Assembly (NCBI GenBank): GCA_021730635.1
Contig: JAJNNC010000005.1
Coordinates: 124,001-188,000 of the forward strand
DNA: 64,000 nt
Source: Catalimonadaceae bacterium JC749
GTDB taxonomy: Bacteria; Bacteroidota; Bacteroidia; Cytophagales; Cyclobacteriaceae
Direction of reading: 5' to 3'
Shown: piece by piece, positions 1 through 9,135 of the stretch
Numbering within the stretch: position 1 is the first letter of the stretch
Layout: each line of letters begins with the position of its first letter
The notes under the pieces: model-generated
Told to the model about the DNA's origin: nothing
Database searches by the model: none
What the model saw: only the letters and a program-made list of their open reading frames with translations
Translations under genes and position numbers: made by a program

Positions 1-417
1 CACCCAAAAATAAGAAGCTGCCGGCAAGCCATTTTCCTGGGCTAGCTGCCAGAGTGGAGTTCCTCCATAAAACTGAGGATCTTCAACAACTTTGCGGTCA
101 CGAATAGCAAACAGTGTGTTGCTTTCCGGGTCGTAGAATTCATTGTCTACCAAACCCTGATGGCCGGGGTACAATCCCGTTACCAGCGTATAGTGGTTAG
201 GAAAAGTCTTACTGGGAAAAGAAGGGATCAGCGCTTCCGCCTGGGTACCTTTTTGGATGAAAGCCTCAAAGTGAGGCATATCGTGATTGGCGACATAATC
301 ATACCGAAAGCCATCAAAAGAAATCAGTATGACATAGGGAGGCTCTTCCTGCAACGAACAGGCCGAGAAAGAAAGCAGGAAGAGACTTAATACAATACAA
401 AAGGGGTATGCCTTCAT
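1..417 (-). CDS. ENPP-type alkaline phosphatase family lipoprotein (3' end beyond window)
   Basis: Only the N-terminal 139 residues lie in the window; the gene continues past base 1. The start at 417 gives a hydrophobic signal ending in LLSFSAC, a lipoprotein signal with Cys20. Next comes YVILISFDGFRYDYV, the metal-binding Asp strand of the nucleotide pyrophosphatase/phosphodiesterase (ENPP) branch of the alkaline phosphatase superfamily. SFPSKTFPNHYTLVTG follows, in which the Thr after SK is the expected nucleophile. Members hydrolyse phosphodiesters or nucleotides in the periplasm or at the surface; the substrate cannot be told from this fragment. The metal-ligand C-terminal half is not visible. 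Confidence 0.9.
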   Translation of the reverse strand, partial: MKAYPFCIVLSLFLLSFSACSLQEEPPYVILISFDGFRYDYVANHDMPHFEAFIQKGTQAEALIPSFPSKTFPNHYTLVTGLYPGHQGLVDNEFYDPESNTLFAIRDRKVVEDPQFYGGTPLWQLAQENGLPAASYFWV

Positions 418-461
418 GAGCACAATACTTCAGACTAATGAATTATTCTGAAAAATACGCC

Positions 462-2345
462 CTAGGAATGAATTTCAAAAATAAAGGTTTGTAAAGGACC
501 CACTTCTACTGGAATCCCAGCGTCGCCTTCGCTGATGATTACTTCACCAGGCTGAAAAGGGATGCGCTGCTGGGTCTGAAAAATATCCTGAAGGGTGTAG
601 CCTAGCTCTTCTGATAATTGCATGGCCTCTATCGCTGTTTTGGGAATTTTTAGTTTGAAAAAACAGCCGTTTTCTGCATCAAAATTAGTGACAATCAGGA
701 GTTGCTGCTGATCGGTAAACCGGAGAAAAGCATACATCTTGTCGGAATATCCCGGAGTGAAAGACCGGTTGTGTGGGTTTAAATCATAGAGGTATCCCTC
801 CTGAATGGCCGGTTCATGACAAACAGTAAGCAGTTGGCTATAAAACTGTCGCAACTCCTTTTGGGATTCGCTCAATCCGCCACCATCATATTGACCATGA
901 TTCAACCACTTCTGATGTTCGGGAACCCCCCAGTAATCAAAAATAGTGGTACGCCCATCATCGCCGCTGAACCCGGACTCACCCAAAGCAGGTTCGCCCA
1001 CCTCCTGACCAAAATATACCATGATAGGGCCGGTATGCATCAGGGCACTGACCACCATGCCCGGTTTGGCTTTGTGCGCTTCTCCGGCAAAAAACCGGGA
1101 GGCAATGCGTTGCTCGTCATGGTTTTCCAGAAAACGCAGCATGTTATGATTTTTTCCTCGAAGAAACTGCCAGATATCCGGTACATGCATCAGCGTGCCA
1201 TGTCCTTCGATGACTGCCCTCAGGGTATCGTACATTTGTACTTTGTCATACAGGAAATCAAAGCGCCCCGTATCTATATAATTTCGGTATTGCTCAGGGT
1301 TGTATATTTCTGCGATAAAAACCAGATCAGGATACTGTTCCTTCACTTTGGGGATAACCCAATGCCAGAATTCAACAGGCACCATCTCAGCCATATCGCA
1401 GCGAAACCCATCCACCTTTTTCCCTGCCCAGTAAAGCAAGATGTCATACATCTTTTGCCAGGTATCAGGAATAGGAAAAAAATGAGTTTTCCGGTCATGA
1501 AGATAGTCTATTCCGTAGTTAAGTTTGGCCGTTTCAAACCAGTCGTAAATCTGAGGACTGGCAGTAAACTGATCGTTGCCGGTAGCTTTGGCAGGAAATT
1601 CATCAAATTTACCATCTTTGCTAGGGAAGGGGTGATCACCGAGTGGTACGTATTCTGCGGGTACCTGGAAAGCTTCTCCTACGATATAATAAAAATTGTT
1701 ATGAGGATCGAAGGCTTTGTGGGTGTTATCATCACTGCCAAAATCCTTGACTCCCTTGGGTTTGGCATCAGAGTGATAATACCGGGCAACATGATTCGGC
1801 ACAAAATCAATAATCACTTTTAACCCCTGATCATGGGTCCTTTGAACCAGCGCTTCAAACTCCTGCATGCGTTGCGGCACATTGACAGCCAGATCCGGAT
1901 TGACATCATAATAATCTTTGATAGCATAAGGAGAACCCGCACGTCCTTTCACCACATCGGCATCATCCAGGGGAATGTCATAAGCCCGGTAATCATTGAG
2001 CACGGCATGTTCAATGACCCCGGTATACCAAACATGGGTAATGCCCATCTCTTTGAATTTTTGCAAGGCTTGCTCATTGATATCATTAAATTTGCCAATA
2101 CCATTTTCTTCAATAGTACCATAGACAGCATTGGTGGTATTGGTATTCCCAAAAAGCCGGGTAAATATCTGATAAATCACCAGCTTTCTATTACCCTTGG
2201 CCGCTTCCAGCAGCAAGTTAGGGTCTTGATGGGCCAGATCTTGTAAAAAATCACTCTTCACGTTATTCTCAGTTAAGGTTTGGTGTTGGATACAACTACA
2301 GTTCAAATATGTAATAAGCAAAAAGAAGAAATAATGTTGTTTCAT
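462..2345 (-). CDS. Secreted GH13 alpha-amylase family glycosidase
   Basis: A 627-residue glycoside hydrolase of family 13, expected to cleave alpha-1,4-glucans such as starch, maltodextrin or glycogen. All four GH13 regions are readable: region I DFVPNH (about 180-185), region II GFRCDMAE with nucleophile Asp317, region III FIAEIYNP with acid/base Glu346, and region IV FLENHDE with Asp410. The C-terminal part, about 530-627, reads as the usual beta-sandwich domain. The N-terminus is hydrophobic with Cys16 and Cys18 (YLNCSC). That suggests a lipoprotein, although the lipobox is imperfect. It lies 44 bp downstream of the phosphodiesterase on the other side of its promoter and probably has its own promoter in 2346-2603. 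With the debranching enzyme and phosphorylase near 55-60 kb it would supply glucan breakdown. Confidence 0.92.
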   Translation of the reverse strand: MKQHYFFFLLITYLNCSCIQHQTLTENNVKSDFLQDLAHQDPNLLLEAAKGNRKLVIYQIFTRLFGNTNTTNAVYGTIEENGIGKFNDINEQALQKFKEMGITHVWYTGVIEHAVLNDYRAYDIPLDDADVVKGRAGSPYAIKDYYDVNPDLAVNVPQRMQEFEALVQRTHDQGLKVIIDFVPNHVARYYHSDAKPKGVKDFGSDDNTHKAFDPHNNFYYIVGEAFQVPAEYVPLGDHPFPSKDGKFDEFPAKATGNDQFTASPQIYDWFETAKLNYGIDYLHDRKTHFFPIPDTWQKMYDILLYWAGKKVDGFRCDMAEMVPVEFWHWVIPKVKEQYPDLVFIAEIYNPEQYRNYIDTGRFDFLYDKVQMYDTLRAVIEGHGTLMHVPDIWQFLRGKNHNMLRFLENHDEQRIASRFFAGEAHKAKPGMVVSALMHTGPIMVYFGQEVGEPALGESGFSGDDGRTTIFDYWGVPEHQKWLNHGQYDGGGLSESQKELRQFYSQLLTVCHEPAIQEGYLYDLNPHNRSFTPGYSDKMYAFLRFTDQQQLLIVTNFDAENGCFFKLKIPKTAIEAMQLSEELGYTLQDIFQTQQRIPFQPGEVIISEGDAGIPVEVGPLQTFIFEIHS

Positions 2346-2603
2346 TCTTCAGAAATTATATACAAATCTAGTTCTTTTTAGCACTTATGAATCCCTTTCA
2401 GGGTCTGTGGTTTTGCGCGTCAGGTACCCGATTTTCTCAAAGATAGCAACAACGAGCCAGGGTTATAGTACAAAAAAATTGGCTTTCGATTCTTGTTATT
2501 GGAAACTGAGTTATTACTATAGCATGTACAATAAAACCGGCGAATAGGTGTTATGTATTAAATTATTCTTATTTTCGCCAAAAAAATATAAACCTCGCGA
2601 CGT

Positions 2604-3443
2604 ATGCTGCTGAATCGAAGTGCTTCTAACCGGTTTGTTTTTTCCAGCCTTTTTCTTCTTATCTCTGCTTTTATGTCTCATTCAGTGGTTGCCCAGGATT
2701 GGAGTTTTGCGATAGGGCCGGGCATTACCCAGTATGCAGGAGATGTGAATCAAAAACAGATTGGACAGCTACGATGGGCACTGAATGCTGAAGCCTGGTA
2801 CAGATTAACAGACAATGTCCAGATCAAATCAGGCATCAGTTTATATCAGATTGGAGCGCAGGATGCCGATACTAGCCGGTTACGCAGTTTCAAAGCCAGT
2901 AATTTTGAGCTATATACATCGGGCATGTATTCTTTCAAAAAGGGTTTCTTTACCCCTTTTGTGCACGCCGGGATCGGAGCCACGACCAACAATCCGATGG
3001 GGGATAGCCGCCTAGGGTACTGGGATTTGCGGGAAGTGCAGCCGGAAGGGGAGAACGTGCCCGGGATGGTAGGCTTTATTCCTTTTGGCATCGGACTGGA
3101 GTATGAATTTACGCCTGTTTTATCACTGGTCTTTGATCTAGCGCTGCGGTATACCCTGACCGATCAGCTGGATGCTGTCAGTAAGCAGGAGGTGGTTGTG
3201 GATGAACTGAGCCCGCTGGCGCTGGATTATTACCAGGCGCTGTCGGATGGGATGGCCCGCCGGGTTGTAGAAGACGAAACCTTGTTACGAGGCGCTGCGA
3301 ATACAAACGATATATACAGTATTTTTTCTGTTAAAATAAAATTTACACCATCCACTTCCCTTTTCGGATGTATTGATCCCTATAAATATTCCCGTCCCAA
3401 CAACAAAAGGTATAAAAAGAAGAAGACGATCAGTCCTATTTGA
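2604..3443 (+). CDS. Outer-membrane beta-barrel protein, DUF6089-like
   Basis: 279 residues with a clear signal peptide (MLLNRSASNRF... to HSVVAQ). The body has alternating hydrophobic strands: GPGITQYAGDV at the start, an internal RLRSFKASNFELY segment, FTPFVHAGIGATTNNP and FIPFGIGLEYEF. This pattern is that of the small Bacteroidota outer-membrane barrels often annotated DUF6089. Such proteins are surface or periplasm-facing and their job is unknown. The C-terminus is very basic (PNNKRYKKKKTISPI) and follows a Cys-containing segment, which is atypical for the last strand of a barrel. It is convergent with the next gene, with only 17 bp between stops. Confidence 0.7.
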   Translation: MLLNRSASNRFVFSSLFLLISAFMSHSVVAQDWSFAIGPGITQYAGDVNQKQIGQLRWALNAEAWYRLTDNVQIKSGISLYQIGAQDADTSRLRSFKASNFELYTSGMYSFKKGFFTPFVHAGIGATTNNPMGDSRLGYWDLREVQPEGENVPGMVGFIPFGIGLEYEFTPVLSLVFDLALRYTLTDQLDAVSKQEVVVDELSPLALDYYQALSDGMARRVVEDETLLRGAANTNDIYSIFSVKIKFTPSTSLFGCIDPYKYSRPNNKRYKKKKTISPI

Positions 3444-3460
3444 TGTTCATCAACACGATT

Positions 3461-3847
3461 TTAATAATTTTTAAAACTTATCTCCACAGACCGATCCACC
3501 GCTGAAAAACGAACATACATCGTAAGCGGCTCTTGTTGGGTAGTGTCCTGGCTACATTCTGCAGAAGGGTCAATAAAATAAACAAAATATTTTTGGTTAC
3601 GGCTGGCCAGTTCTTGCCGGTCCGGTTTCCCCAGGGTATGCCGCATTTCTGTTTGCGTAAGCCCTTTTAATTCAGAGGTAATAGCAAATAATTGTTCTTT
3701 CATCTTCATTCTGATACCGGCACAGCCCTGGGAATCATTCTGAAAAGCTTCCTCATCAAAATCAGGCATATCTTTTCCCTGCTGACAAGACAGTAAGAAA
3801 CATCCTGCTAGTATGAGGCATAACCAATGTTTTATACAATACATCAT
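3461..3847 (-). CDS. Small lipoprotein with BamE/SmpA-like fold
   Basis: 128 residues. The N-terminus ends in FLLSC, a good lipobox with Cys21, so the product should be a lipoprotein. The centre reads LTQTEMRHTLGKPDRQ, which resembles the start of BamE/SmpA-type small lipoproteins (helix, then a GxP turn, then strands). Those bind other envelope proteins. Two further Cys residues flank the last strands. The family call is by pattern only and the partner is unknown. It is the only gene in its transcription unit. Confidence 0.6.
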   Translation of the reverse strand: MMYCIKHWLCLILAGCFLLSCQQGKDMPDFDEEAFQNDSQGCAGIRMKMKEQLFAITSELKGLTQTEMRHTLGKPDRQELASRNQKYFVYFIDPSAECSQDTTQQEPLTMYVRFSAVDRSVEISFKNY

Positions 3848-4026
3848 CAGGGGCGAAACTATGACCTATTTCAACAAATAACTAGCAATTCATTTATTAG
3901 CACTTTTGTTTTTTGCCTGTTTTTGCAAAAGCTTTTTGATAACGAATTAATCATAGAGAATAGCTGTTGTACAGGGAGGAAAATTAGAAAACACCTATTT
4001 TTATTCAAGCTTTTTGACTTACAAGG

Positions 4027-4512
4027 ATGCGAAAGTTGTTTAATTTCACTTGGTTTCTCACTTTCATAGGATTTTTTGCAGCATTGTTACTGAGTTATGC
4101 CTACCTGCCGGAACAAGTAGGTATTCATACCAACTACCAGGGCGAGGTGGATGAGTTTATAGGAAGAGAAACCTTTTTCTATGTCGGTTTAGTAGCCTTT
4201 ATACTGAGTAACCTGGTGTATTTTTTTTCCATCAAGCTGTTAGAAGGGATTCCCGCAGCTTCCTCGCTTCACTTCAGAAATGAGCGTTTTAAAGAAAGCA
4301 TTGTTAGTTGGCTGGTGAGTTTTGCGGCAGTCATTAACTTGTTTTTTATCCTTGGCATCACCTATATTGCTCTTTTTAATACCCAGGGTGGAGACTTTCA
4401 AATGAGCCGATTTAGCTTTTTGATCTATATTGCTCCTGTACTAGGGATAGGTTGTGTGCTGTGGTTAATCTTTATCTTTCTGAACAGGCATAACCAGCCC
4501 GCTTTAGAATAA
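4027..4512 (+). CDS. DUF1648-like integral membrane protein
   Basis: 161 residues with four predicted membrane helices at about 8-27, 50-70, 93-118 and 128-153. Between helices 1 and 2 lies LPEQVGIHTNYQGEVDEFIG, the 'bare minimum' DUF1648/SdpI-type motif (LP..v..H.n..G..d.f..k). Proteins of this type sit in the inner membrane; some confer immunity to toxins such as SdpC, but most have no known function. Upstream 3848-4026 is AT-rich with no recognisable motif. Confidence 0.65.
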   Translation: MRKLFNFTWFLTFIGFFAALLLSYAYLPEQVGIHTNYQGEVDEFIGRETFFYVGLVAFILSNLVYFFSIKLLEGIPAASSLHFRNERFKESIVSWLVSFAAVINLFFILGITYIALFNTQGGDFQMSRFSFLIYIAPVLGIGCVLWLIFIFLNRHNQPALE

Positions 4513-4599
4513 AGAGTGTTGACCACCTTTCAGGCTGTGGGTATTTTGTTATGAAAGTGCTAATGAATACTATTGTATTTATAACCAATCGTACAACGC

Positions 4600-5724
4600 T
4601 TGAGAATCTTAATAGCTCCTAATGCCTTTAAAAATAGTTTGGATGCAACCCAGGCAGCCACAGCCATTCGGGAAGGGTTGATGCAGAGTGCGTTACGCCC
4701 TGAATGCGTGCTGCATCCTATCGCTGACGGGGGAGATGGCACATTGGATGTTTTGTTAAACCAGCTGCATGGGGAAAAGCGATTTGCCACAGTGGAAGAT
4801 CCATTAGGCAGACCTGTTGAGGCGGCATATGGGCTCATCCATCAACATAAGACTGCCGTGGTGGAGATGGCGGAAGCATCCGGTTTGCGCTTGCTTCACA
4901 ACAATGAGCTTAATCCTATGAAAGCGTCTACTTATGGAACAGGGCAGTTGCTGAGAAAAGCATTAGACCAGGGGGTAGAAAAAATCATAGTAGGAGTAGG
5001 GGGGAGTGCCACCGTTGATGGAGGGGCAGGAATGGCCATGGCTTTGGGTGCCAAACTGCTGGATGATGCAGGAAAGGAAATCAGTAGGGGAGGAAAAGGA
5101 ATAACTCAACTTCATTCCATTGACCTTTCTCAGGTAGACAGGCGGTTGAAAAACGTAAAAATAATAGTGACTTGCGATGTCACCACAAACCTAATGGAAG
5201 CTCCGCAAGTGTTTGGTCCGCAAAAAGGGGCTACTCCCGAAATGATCAGGGAGTTGGAAGAGGGGTTTGACCGCTACAGCGAAATTGTGCATAAAACAAC
5301 AAATAAAGAGATCAAAAACCTTGCTTCCGGTGGAGCGGCCGGTGGCATTTCAGCAGCGCTATATGCTTTATTTCAGGCAGAACTGGTAGAAGGTACGGAA
5401 TACCTGCTTTCTCAAACAGGGTTTCAGAACACCTTATTGCAGTCGGACATCCTTATCACAGCGGAAGGTGCTTTGGATACACAAACCCAAACAGGGAAAG
5501 GCCCCTTTTACGTAGCACAACAAGCCAGGGCACAGGGAAAATATGTTATTATGTTAGCTGGGAGCCTACCTCAGACCTTTGACCCTCAGGACTATGCGGT
5601 ATACCATGCCGTCTTTGCGATTGGAGCCAAGCCGGAGCCGCTGGAGCGTGCCATGCAGCATACCCGACAGAATCTTATCCGGACAGCGCAGCAGATTGGT
5701 AACCTGCTGGCCATAAAAAAATGA
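4600..5724 (+). CDS. glxK: Glycerate 2-kinase
   Basis: 374 residues, the normal length for the GlxK/GarK family, which phosphorylates D-glycerate to 2-phosphoglycerate with ATP. Hallmarks are IAPNAFKNSLDATQAA at the N-terminus, PIADGGDGTLDVL at about 41-53, the Gly-rich VGVGGSATVDGGAGMA at about 130-145, and LASGGAAGG at about 246-254. The only start that preserves the first strand is a TTG at 4600. The first in-frame ATG would remove the IAPNAFK motif. It joins sugar-acid and uronate breakdown to glycolysis, which fits the UxuA and GH88 genes elsewhere in the window. The stop codon lies inside a hairpin that serves the opposite gene. Confidence 0.93.
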   Translation: MRILIAPNAFKNSLDATQAATAIREGLMQSALRPECVLHPIADGGDGTLDVLLNQLHGEKRFATVEDPLGRPVEAAYGLIHQHKTAVVEMAEASGLRLLHNNELNPMKASTYGTGQLLRKALDQGVEKIIVGVGGSATVDGGAGMAMALGAKLLDDAGKEISRGGKGITQLHSIDLSQVDRRLKNVKIIVTCDVTTNLMEAPQVFGPQKGATPEMIRELEEGFDRYSEIVHKTTNKEIKNLASGGAAGGISAALYALFQAELVEGTEYLLSQTGFQNTLLQSDILITAEGALDTQTQTGKGPFYVAQQARAQGKYVIMLAGSLPQTFDPQDYAVYHAVFAIGAKPEPLERAMQHTRQNLIRTAQQIGNLLAIKK

Positions 5725-5747
5725 GCAGCCTTTGTCGGACTGCTCAT
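5721..5747 (-). terminator. Rho-independent terminator of the universal stress gene
   Basis: Read on the minus strand: ATGAGCAG, an 11-nt loop, CTGCTCAT, then a run of seven T (bases 5714-5720). The stem overlaps the TGA stop of the convergent glycerate kinase, so the two genes share this segment. Confidence 0.8.
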
Positions 5748-5772
5748 TCCATTTAGAAAATTGCAATTGCTT

Positions 5773-6711
5773 TTATATTTTCTGCAGCATTTCAATAATC
5801 CCTGCATTTTGATGCTTTGGCCTGACAATCAGCAGAGGAATGTTGGCATCCATGCTGATTAACCTTTCGGTATTGGTGCCTATAGGGAAGAAAGCGGTAG
5901 AAGCTGTTTTTCCTTTGCCACCAATAACAATACAATTTACCTCTTCTTTTACCGCAGTGTCATAGATGGACGCAACAATATCGTCATGCCTGTCTAAAGC
6001 AAAAACAGGTGTGATCTCTATCCCTTTGGTGTCTATCTTGTTGATAAACTTTTGATACTCCTTGCGGGCATTGTTTTCCATGATCTGTGCAAACTCTTCG
6101 TAGCTTTTTCCGGTATAATGGTATCCTGAGGGCACATTAAAAACATGCAAGGCCAATACTTCCGGTTTCATGCCTTCGCTGATGCATTTGGAAGCTATGG
6201 CTACAGCTTCTTCCATGGCTGCCTGAGAATCTTTAGAAAAGTCGGTAGCTACCATCAGCTTACAGACAGAAGAAAATTCTTTTTCAGGAACAATGAGCAG
6301 AGAACAGGTGGCTCTTCTGGCCAATCGCTGTGTTACTACACTGCTGCCTTTTAGATTTTGTTTTCTGCCTACTACAATAGCATCTATATTGTATTTCTCT
6401 GCTAACTTCAAAATCTGTTTAGAAGGCAGAGGGCCTTGTTCTACAGCAATTTTAACCCTGCTGGGTAAGGTCATATCAAAATTCTCAATAACCTTTTTCT
6501 CTAACACTTTTTTCCTGTCTTTGATAGCATCTTCCATCAAAGTAGGAAACTCTTTTTTCACTGCATTGGGCAATGAAGTGTTTTTAATGACATTGACAAA
6601 ATATACATTTTCAGCGGAATAGGTGCGCGCAAGGAAGGATGCAAATTGAATCAAGGTGTTATCCATTTCTGTGCCATCTAATCCGACCAATATTTTACGT
6701 AACGGATTCAT
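5773..6711 (-). CDS. Tandem-domain universal stress protein
   Basis: 312 residues made of two UspA folds: residues 1-145 (start ILVGLDGTEMDN, end CSLLIVPE) and 150-305 (start LMVATDFSKDSQ, end IPLLIVRP). Each has a late glycine-containing nucleotide-loop segment (VVGRKQNLKGSS, VIGGKGKTAST). The first domain keeps only part of the G-x2-G-x9-G ATP signature. Cytosolic stress response protein; the ligand is uncertain. It has its own terminator and a long leader (6712-6884) holding a strong Shine-Dalgarno and an inverted repeat. That is unusual next to its neighbours. Confidence 0.9.
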   Translation of the reverse strand: MNPLRKILVGLDGTEMDNTLIQFASFLARTYSAENVYFVNVIKNTSLPNAVKKEFPTLMEDAIKDRKKVLEKKVIENFDMTLPSRVKIAVEQGPLPSKQILKLAEKYNIDAIVVGRKQNLKGSSVVTQRLARRATCSLLIVPEKEFSSVCKLMVATDFSKDSQAAMEEAVAIASKCISEGMKPEVLALHVFNVPSGYHYTGKSYEEFAQIMENNARKEYQKFINKIDTKGIEITPVFALDRHDDIVASIYDTAVKEEVNCIVIGGKGKTASTAFFPIGTNTERLISMDANIPLLIVRPKHQNAGIIEMLQKI

Positions 6712-6716
6712 GTTTT

Positions 6717-6721
6717 CCTCC
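6717..6721 (-). promoter_or_regulatory. Strong Shine-Dalgarno of the universal stress gene
   Basis: On the minus strand GGAGG is followed by AAAAC and then the ATG at 6711, a 5-nt spacer. Nearly all other starts in this window lack such a sequence, as is usual in Bacteroidota. Confidence 0.75.
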
Positions 6722-6747
6722 AGACTTTTATTTTTTGTTATACATTC

Positions 6748-6770
6748 TTACAGTTAGCTAACAACTGTAA
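6748..6770. promoter_or_regulatory. 8-bp inverted repeat in the universal stress gene leader
   Basis: TTACAGTT, a 7-base spacer, AACTGTAA: perfect 8-bp arms 37 bp upstream of the start codon. A second, shorter repeat (CATG...CATG, 6779-6794) lies beside it. Could be an operator or a leader hairpin. Confidence 0.5.
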
Positions 6771-6884
6771 ATTAAAGCATGTTCATTTACATGTAACTCT
6801 CTTAAAAACCAATTATATTATACGTGTAAGTTTGAAATTGTTTGTAAGTGAAATCATGCTTTTGCACCCTCCTTATATCAATTT

Positions 6885-7979
6885 TCAGGCCGAAGTGTAA
6901 TTTTTTAAGTCATTTATTCTATCCACAAGCATTTCTATTTGCTCTTTAGAATGAGTGGGAAAATTGGCGATTCTGATGTGTTTTGGCTTATAATTTCCAT
7001 AACCACTACCTACTATCAACTGATTATTCTTCAGGTAGCTGATCACAGAGTAAGAATCCTGTCGCGTCTCTGCCACAATGACAGTTTTTGACTGAAATTT
7101 CTTCTCTTTGACAAAGGGTTGGAGGAATGTATGGTTTTCCAGGGTATGATATAAGAGTGCCGCTTTATATTCAGTTTCCTTTCTGATGTGGGCTATTCCT
7201 TTCTGTAACATATCGCCGCTTACCTTGGCCAACAGATAAAGTGTAAGCACATTGGGGGTTTCCGGCGTCTGATTTTTCATCGCTTTGCTTAAGAAAGAGG
7301 GAAGAGAATGATAGGAGCCTATTCCGATACCCTTTTCCTGCAACTTTTTTGACTTCTCTACAAATTTTTCATTTACTATCCAGACTCCCAGTCCCGCTGG
7401 CAGACCAAATCCTTTTTGTACGGAGAAAAATACGGAGTCTACCTGCTGAAAATCCAGATCAGGATAGGGTAAGGAAGAGACAGCATCTACCGCAATCAGT
7501 TTATCCGGATGAGCCTTTCTGACAGCATAGATATCTTCTAAAGGTTGCGCGGCACCTGTACTGGTTTCGTTGTGAGTGAAAGCGATCAGTTCTGCATCCT
7601 CCGGAATTTGCCCTGCTTCTATGGCAGCGCATGATCCTTCCTGGGCATGATAGGCAGTTGCTTTTTTGCCTAGTTCCAGTCCGATCTGATAAAAACGTTC
7701 AGAAAAGGCACCGTTCACATAATGAAAGCAGTGTTTTTCTACCCCATTCTGAATCATCCGTTCCCATATTTCTGTGGCTGAGCCCGTAAACAGAATGTGA
7801 AATTGATCGGGAATCTGGAGCAAGGTTTTCAGGTTTTGTACTGTCTCTGCAAAGATGGCTTCAAATTGTTTGCTCCGATGTGAAATAGAAGGTATCTGAT
7901 CTTTCAAAGCCTGTTTTATATGTTCTTGAGCAGTGTAGTAAAGTTCGGATGGACCAGGTGTAAAAAAAATGTTTTTCAT
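6885..7979 (-). CDS. Class V PLP-dependent aminotransferase
   Basis: 364 residues from the ATG at 7979. The N-terminus IFFTPGPSEL is the signature of the alanine-glyoxylate / serine-pyruvate / phosphoserine aminotransferase group. Asp165 in IAVDAVSSLP would contact the PLP ring nitrogen. Lys189 in FFSVQKGFGLP is the expected Schiff-base lysine. Substrate is not decidable by eye: serine-pyruvate, alanine-glyoxylate or phosphoserine are all possible. The reading frame is open for 37 more codons upstream, to 8090. That extension would cross the likely -7 promoter box at 8015-8022 and has no family similarity, so I reject it. Confidence 0.87.
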   Translation of the reverse strand: MKNIFFTPGPSELYYTAQEHIKQALKDQIPSISHRSKQFEAIFAETVQNLKTLLQIPDQFHILFTGSATEIWERMIQNGVEKHCFHYVNGAFSERFYQIGLELGKKATAYHAQEGSCAAIEAGQIPEDAELIAFTHNETSTGAAQPLEDIYAVRKAHPDKLIAVDAVSSLPYPDLDFQQVDSVFFSVQKGFGLPAGLGVWIVNEKFVEKSKKLQEKGIGIGSYHSLPSFLSKAMKNQTPETPNVLTLYLLAKVSGDMLQKGIAHIRKETEYKAALLYHTLENHTFLQPFVKEKKFQSKTVIVAETRQDSYSVISYLKNNQLIVGSGYGNYKPKHIRIANFPTHSKEQIEMLVDRINDLKNYTSA

Positions 7980-8014
7980 AGCAAGCTTAAATGTTGGTGT
8001 TATTAATGACCTAG

Positions 8015-8022
8015 CAAAGGTA
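8015..8022 (-). promoter_or_regulatory. -7 box for the aminotransferase gene
   Basis: TACCTTTG on the minus strand fits the Bacteroidota TAnnTTTG consensus and lies 36 bp upstream of the ATG. No convincing -33 TTG is present at the usual distance. Confidence 0.4.
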
Positions 8023-8125
8023 TATATTTTGTGGAATGCTAGATATCTTCTGCTGATGTTTATAGAAGTCAAGGAGGAGTAGGATAGCACAAAACAACTA
8101 ACGGGTAGCCCTTAAAAATAAAAAA

Positions 8126-8146
8126 CTGCGCAAGGTCATTGCGCAG
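8126..8146 (-). terminator. Rho-independent terminator of lipA
   Basis: Minus strand: CTGCGCAA, 5-nt loop, TTGCGCAG, then TTTTTTATTTTT (8114-8125). A strong GC stem 24 bp after the lipA stop. Confidence 0.88.
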
Positions 8147-8169
8147 TGTTACCTTAAGGCTTCTTCATT

Positions 8170-9051
8170 TTATACGTTAACGTGCCTTTCCGCATGATAA
8201 GAAGACCGAACCAGAGGCCCCGATTCTACATATTTTATGCCTCTTTTTAAGCCCTCTTCTCTATATTGAGCAAACATGTCGGGATGAATAAATTCTGCAA
8301 CAGCGATATGCATTTTTGTTGGTTGCAGGTATTGGCCTAACGTCAGAACATCCAAGCCATGCGCCACCAGATCGTCCATCGCTTTATAGACTTCTTCCGG
8401 TTTTTCCCCCAGCCCTAACATAATGCCTGATTTAGTGCGTTTACCAAATTCTTTGGTACGTTTAATTTGTTCCAGGCTTCGTTGATATTTAGCCTGCGGA
8501 CGCACTCGCCGGTATAGTGTCTCTACGGTTTCCATATTGTGGGAAACTACTTCCTGTCCGGCACTAATCATGCGATAGAGCGCTTCCCAATTTCCTTTCA
8601 CATCTGGAATTAAGGTTTCGATAGTGGTATCCGGACAAAGTTCTTTGGTTTGTGCCACTGTCTGATACCAAATCTCTGCACCCCGATCTTTCAACTCATC
8701 CCGGTTCACAGAAGTGATAACAGCGTGTTTTACTCCCATTAGTTTAATAGCTTCAGCCACTCTTTGTGGTTCCTCTGTATCATATTCTGGAGGGCGGCCT
8801 GTAGCTACAGCACAAAAAGTACAGCTTCGGGTACACACATTCCCCAGAATCATAAAAGTTGCCGTACCTCTGCCCCAGCATTCGCCCATATTAGGACAGT
8901 TACCACTTTCGCAGATGGTATGCAATTTATATTGATCTACCAGTTGTCTTACACGGGCATATTCTTTCCCTACCGGTAATTTGACACGAAGCCAATCAGG
9001 TTTTCTGGTTCGTTGGGTAGTATTTTCAGAAATTACAGGTAATTCAATCAT
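8170..9051 (-). CDS. lipA: Lipoyl synthase
   Basis: 293 residues, the usual size. Radical-SAM enzyme that inserts two sulfurs into octanoyl groups on lipoyl domains of the 2-oxoacid dehydrogenases and glycine cleavage H protein. Both iron-sulfur cluster motifs are present: the auxiliary cluster [12 protein letters not shown] (Cys47, 52, 58) and the radical-SAM CTRSCTFC (Cys73, 77, 80). The C-terminal [10 protein letters not shown] carries the conserved Ser that ligates the auxiliary cluster. Cytosolic. It has its own terminator; the 84-bp gap to the next upstream minus-strand gene could hold a promoter, or the two could be cotranscribed. Confidence 0.97.
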   Translation of the reverse strand: MIELPVISENTTQRTRKPDWLRVKLPVGKEYARVRQLVDQYKLHTICESGNCPNMGECWGRGTATFMILGNVCTRSCTFCAVATGRPPEYDTEEPQRVAEAIKLMGVKHAVITSVNRDELKDRGAEIWYQTVAQTKELCPDTTIETLIPDVKGNWEALYRMISAGQEVVSHNMETVETLYRRVRPQAKYQRSLEQIKRTKEFGKRTKSGIMLGLGEKPEEVYKAMDDLVAHGLDVLTLGQYLQPTKMHIAVAEFIHPDMFAQYREEGLKRGIKYVESGPLVRSSYHAERHVNV

Positions 9052-9135
9052 GATATATTATGTTAGCTAAAAGAATAACAATGAGACTTTCCTCAAAATT
9101 CCGGGCTAATCTAAGTAAACTTTTTGAAAGGATCG

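Noticed and set aside
816-1823. 335-codon open frame on the plus strand
   Set aside because: It is antisense to the well-supported GH13 gene, with no signal or domain of its own; long antisense frames are common in such genes.
3827-4069. 80-codon plus-strand frame overlapping the start of the DUF1648-like gene
   Set aside because: Antisense to the BamE-like lipoprotein's start and overlapping a better-supported gene.
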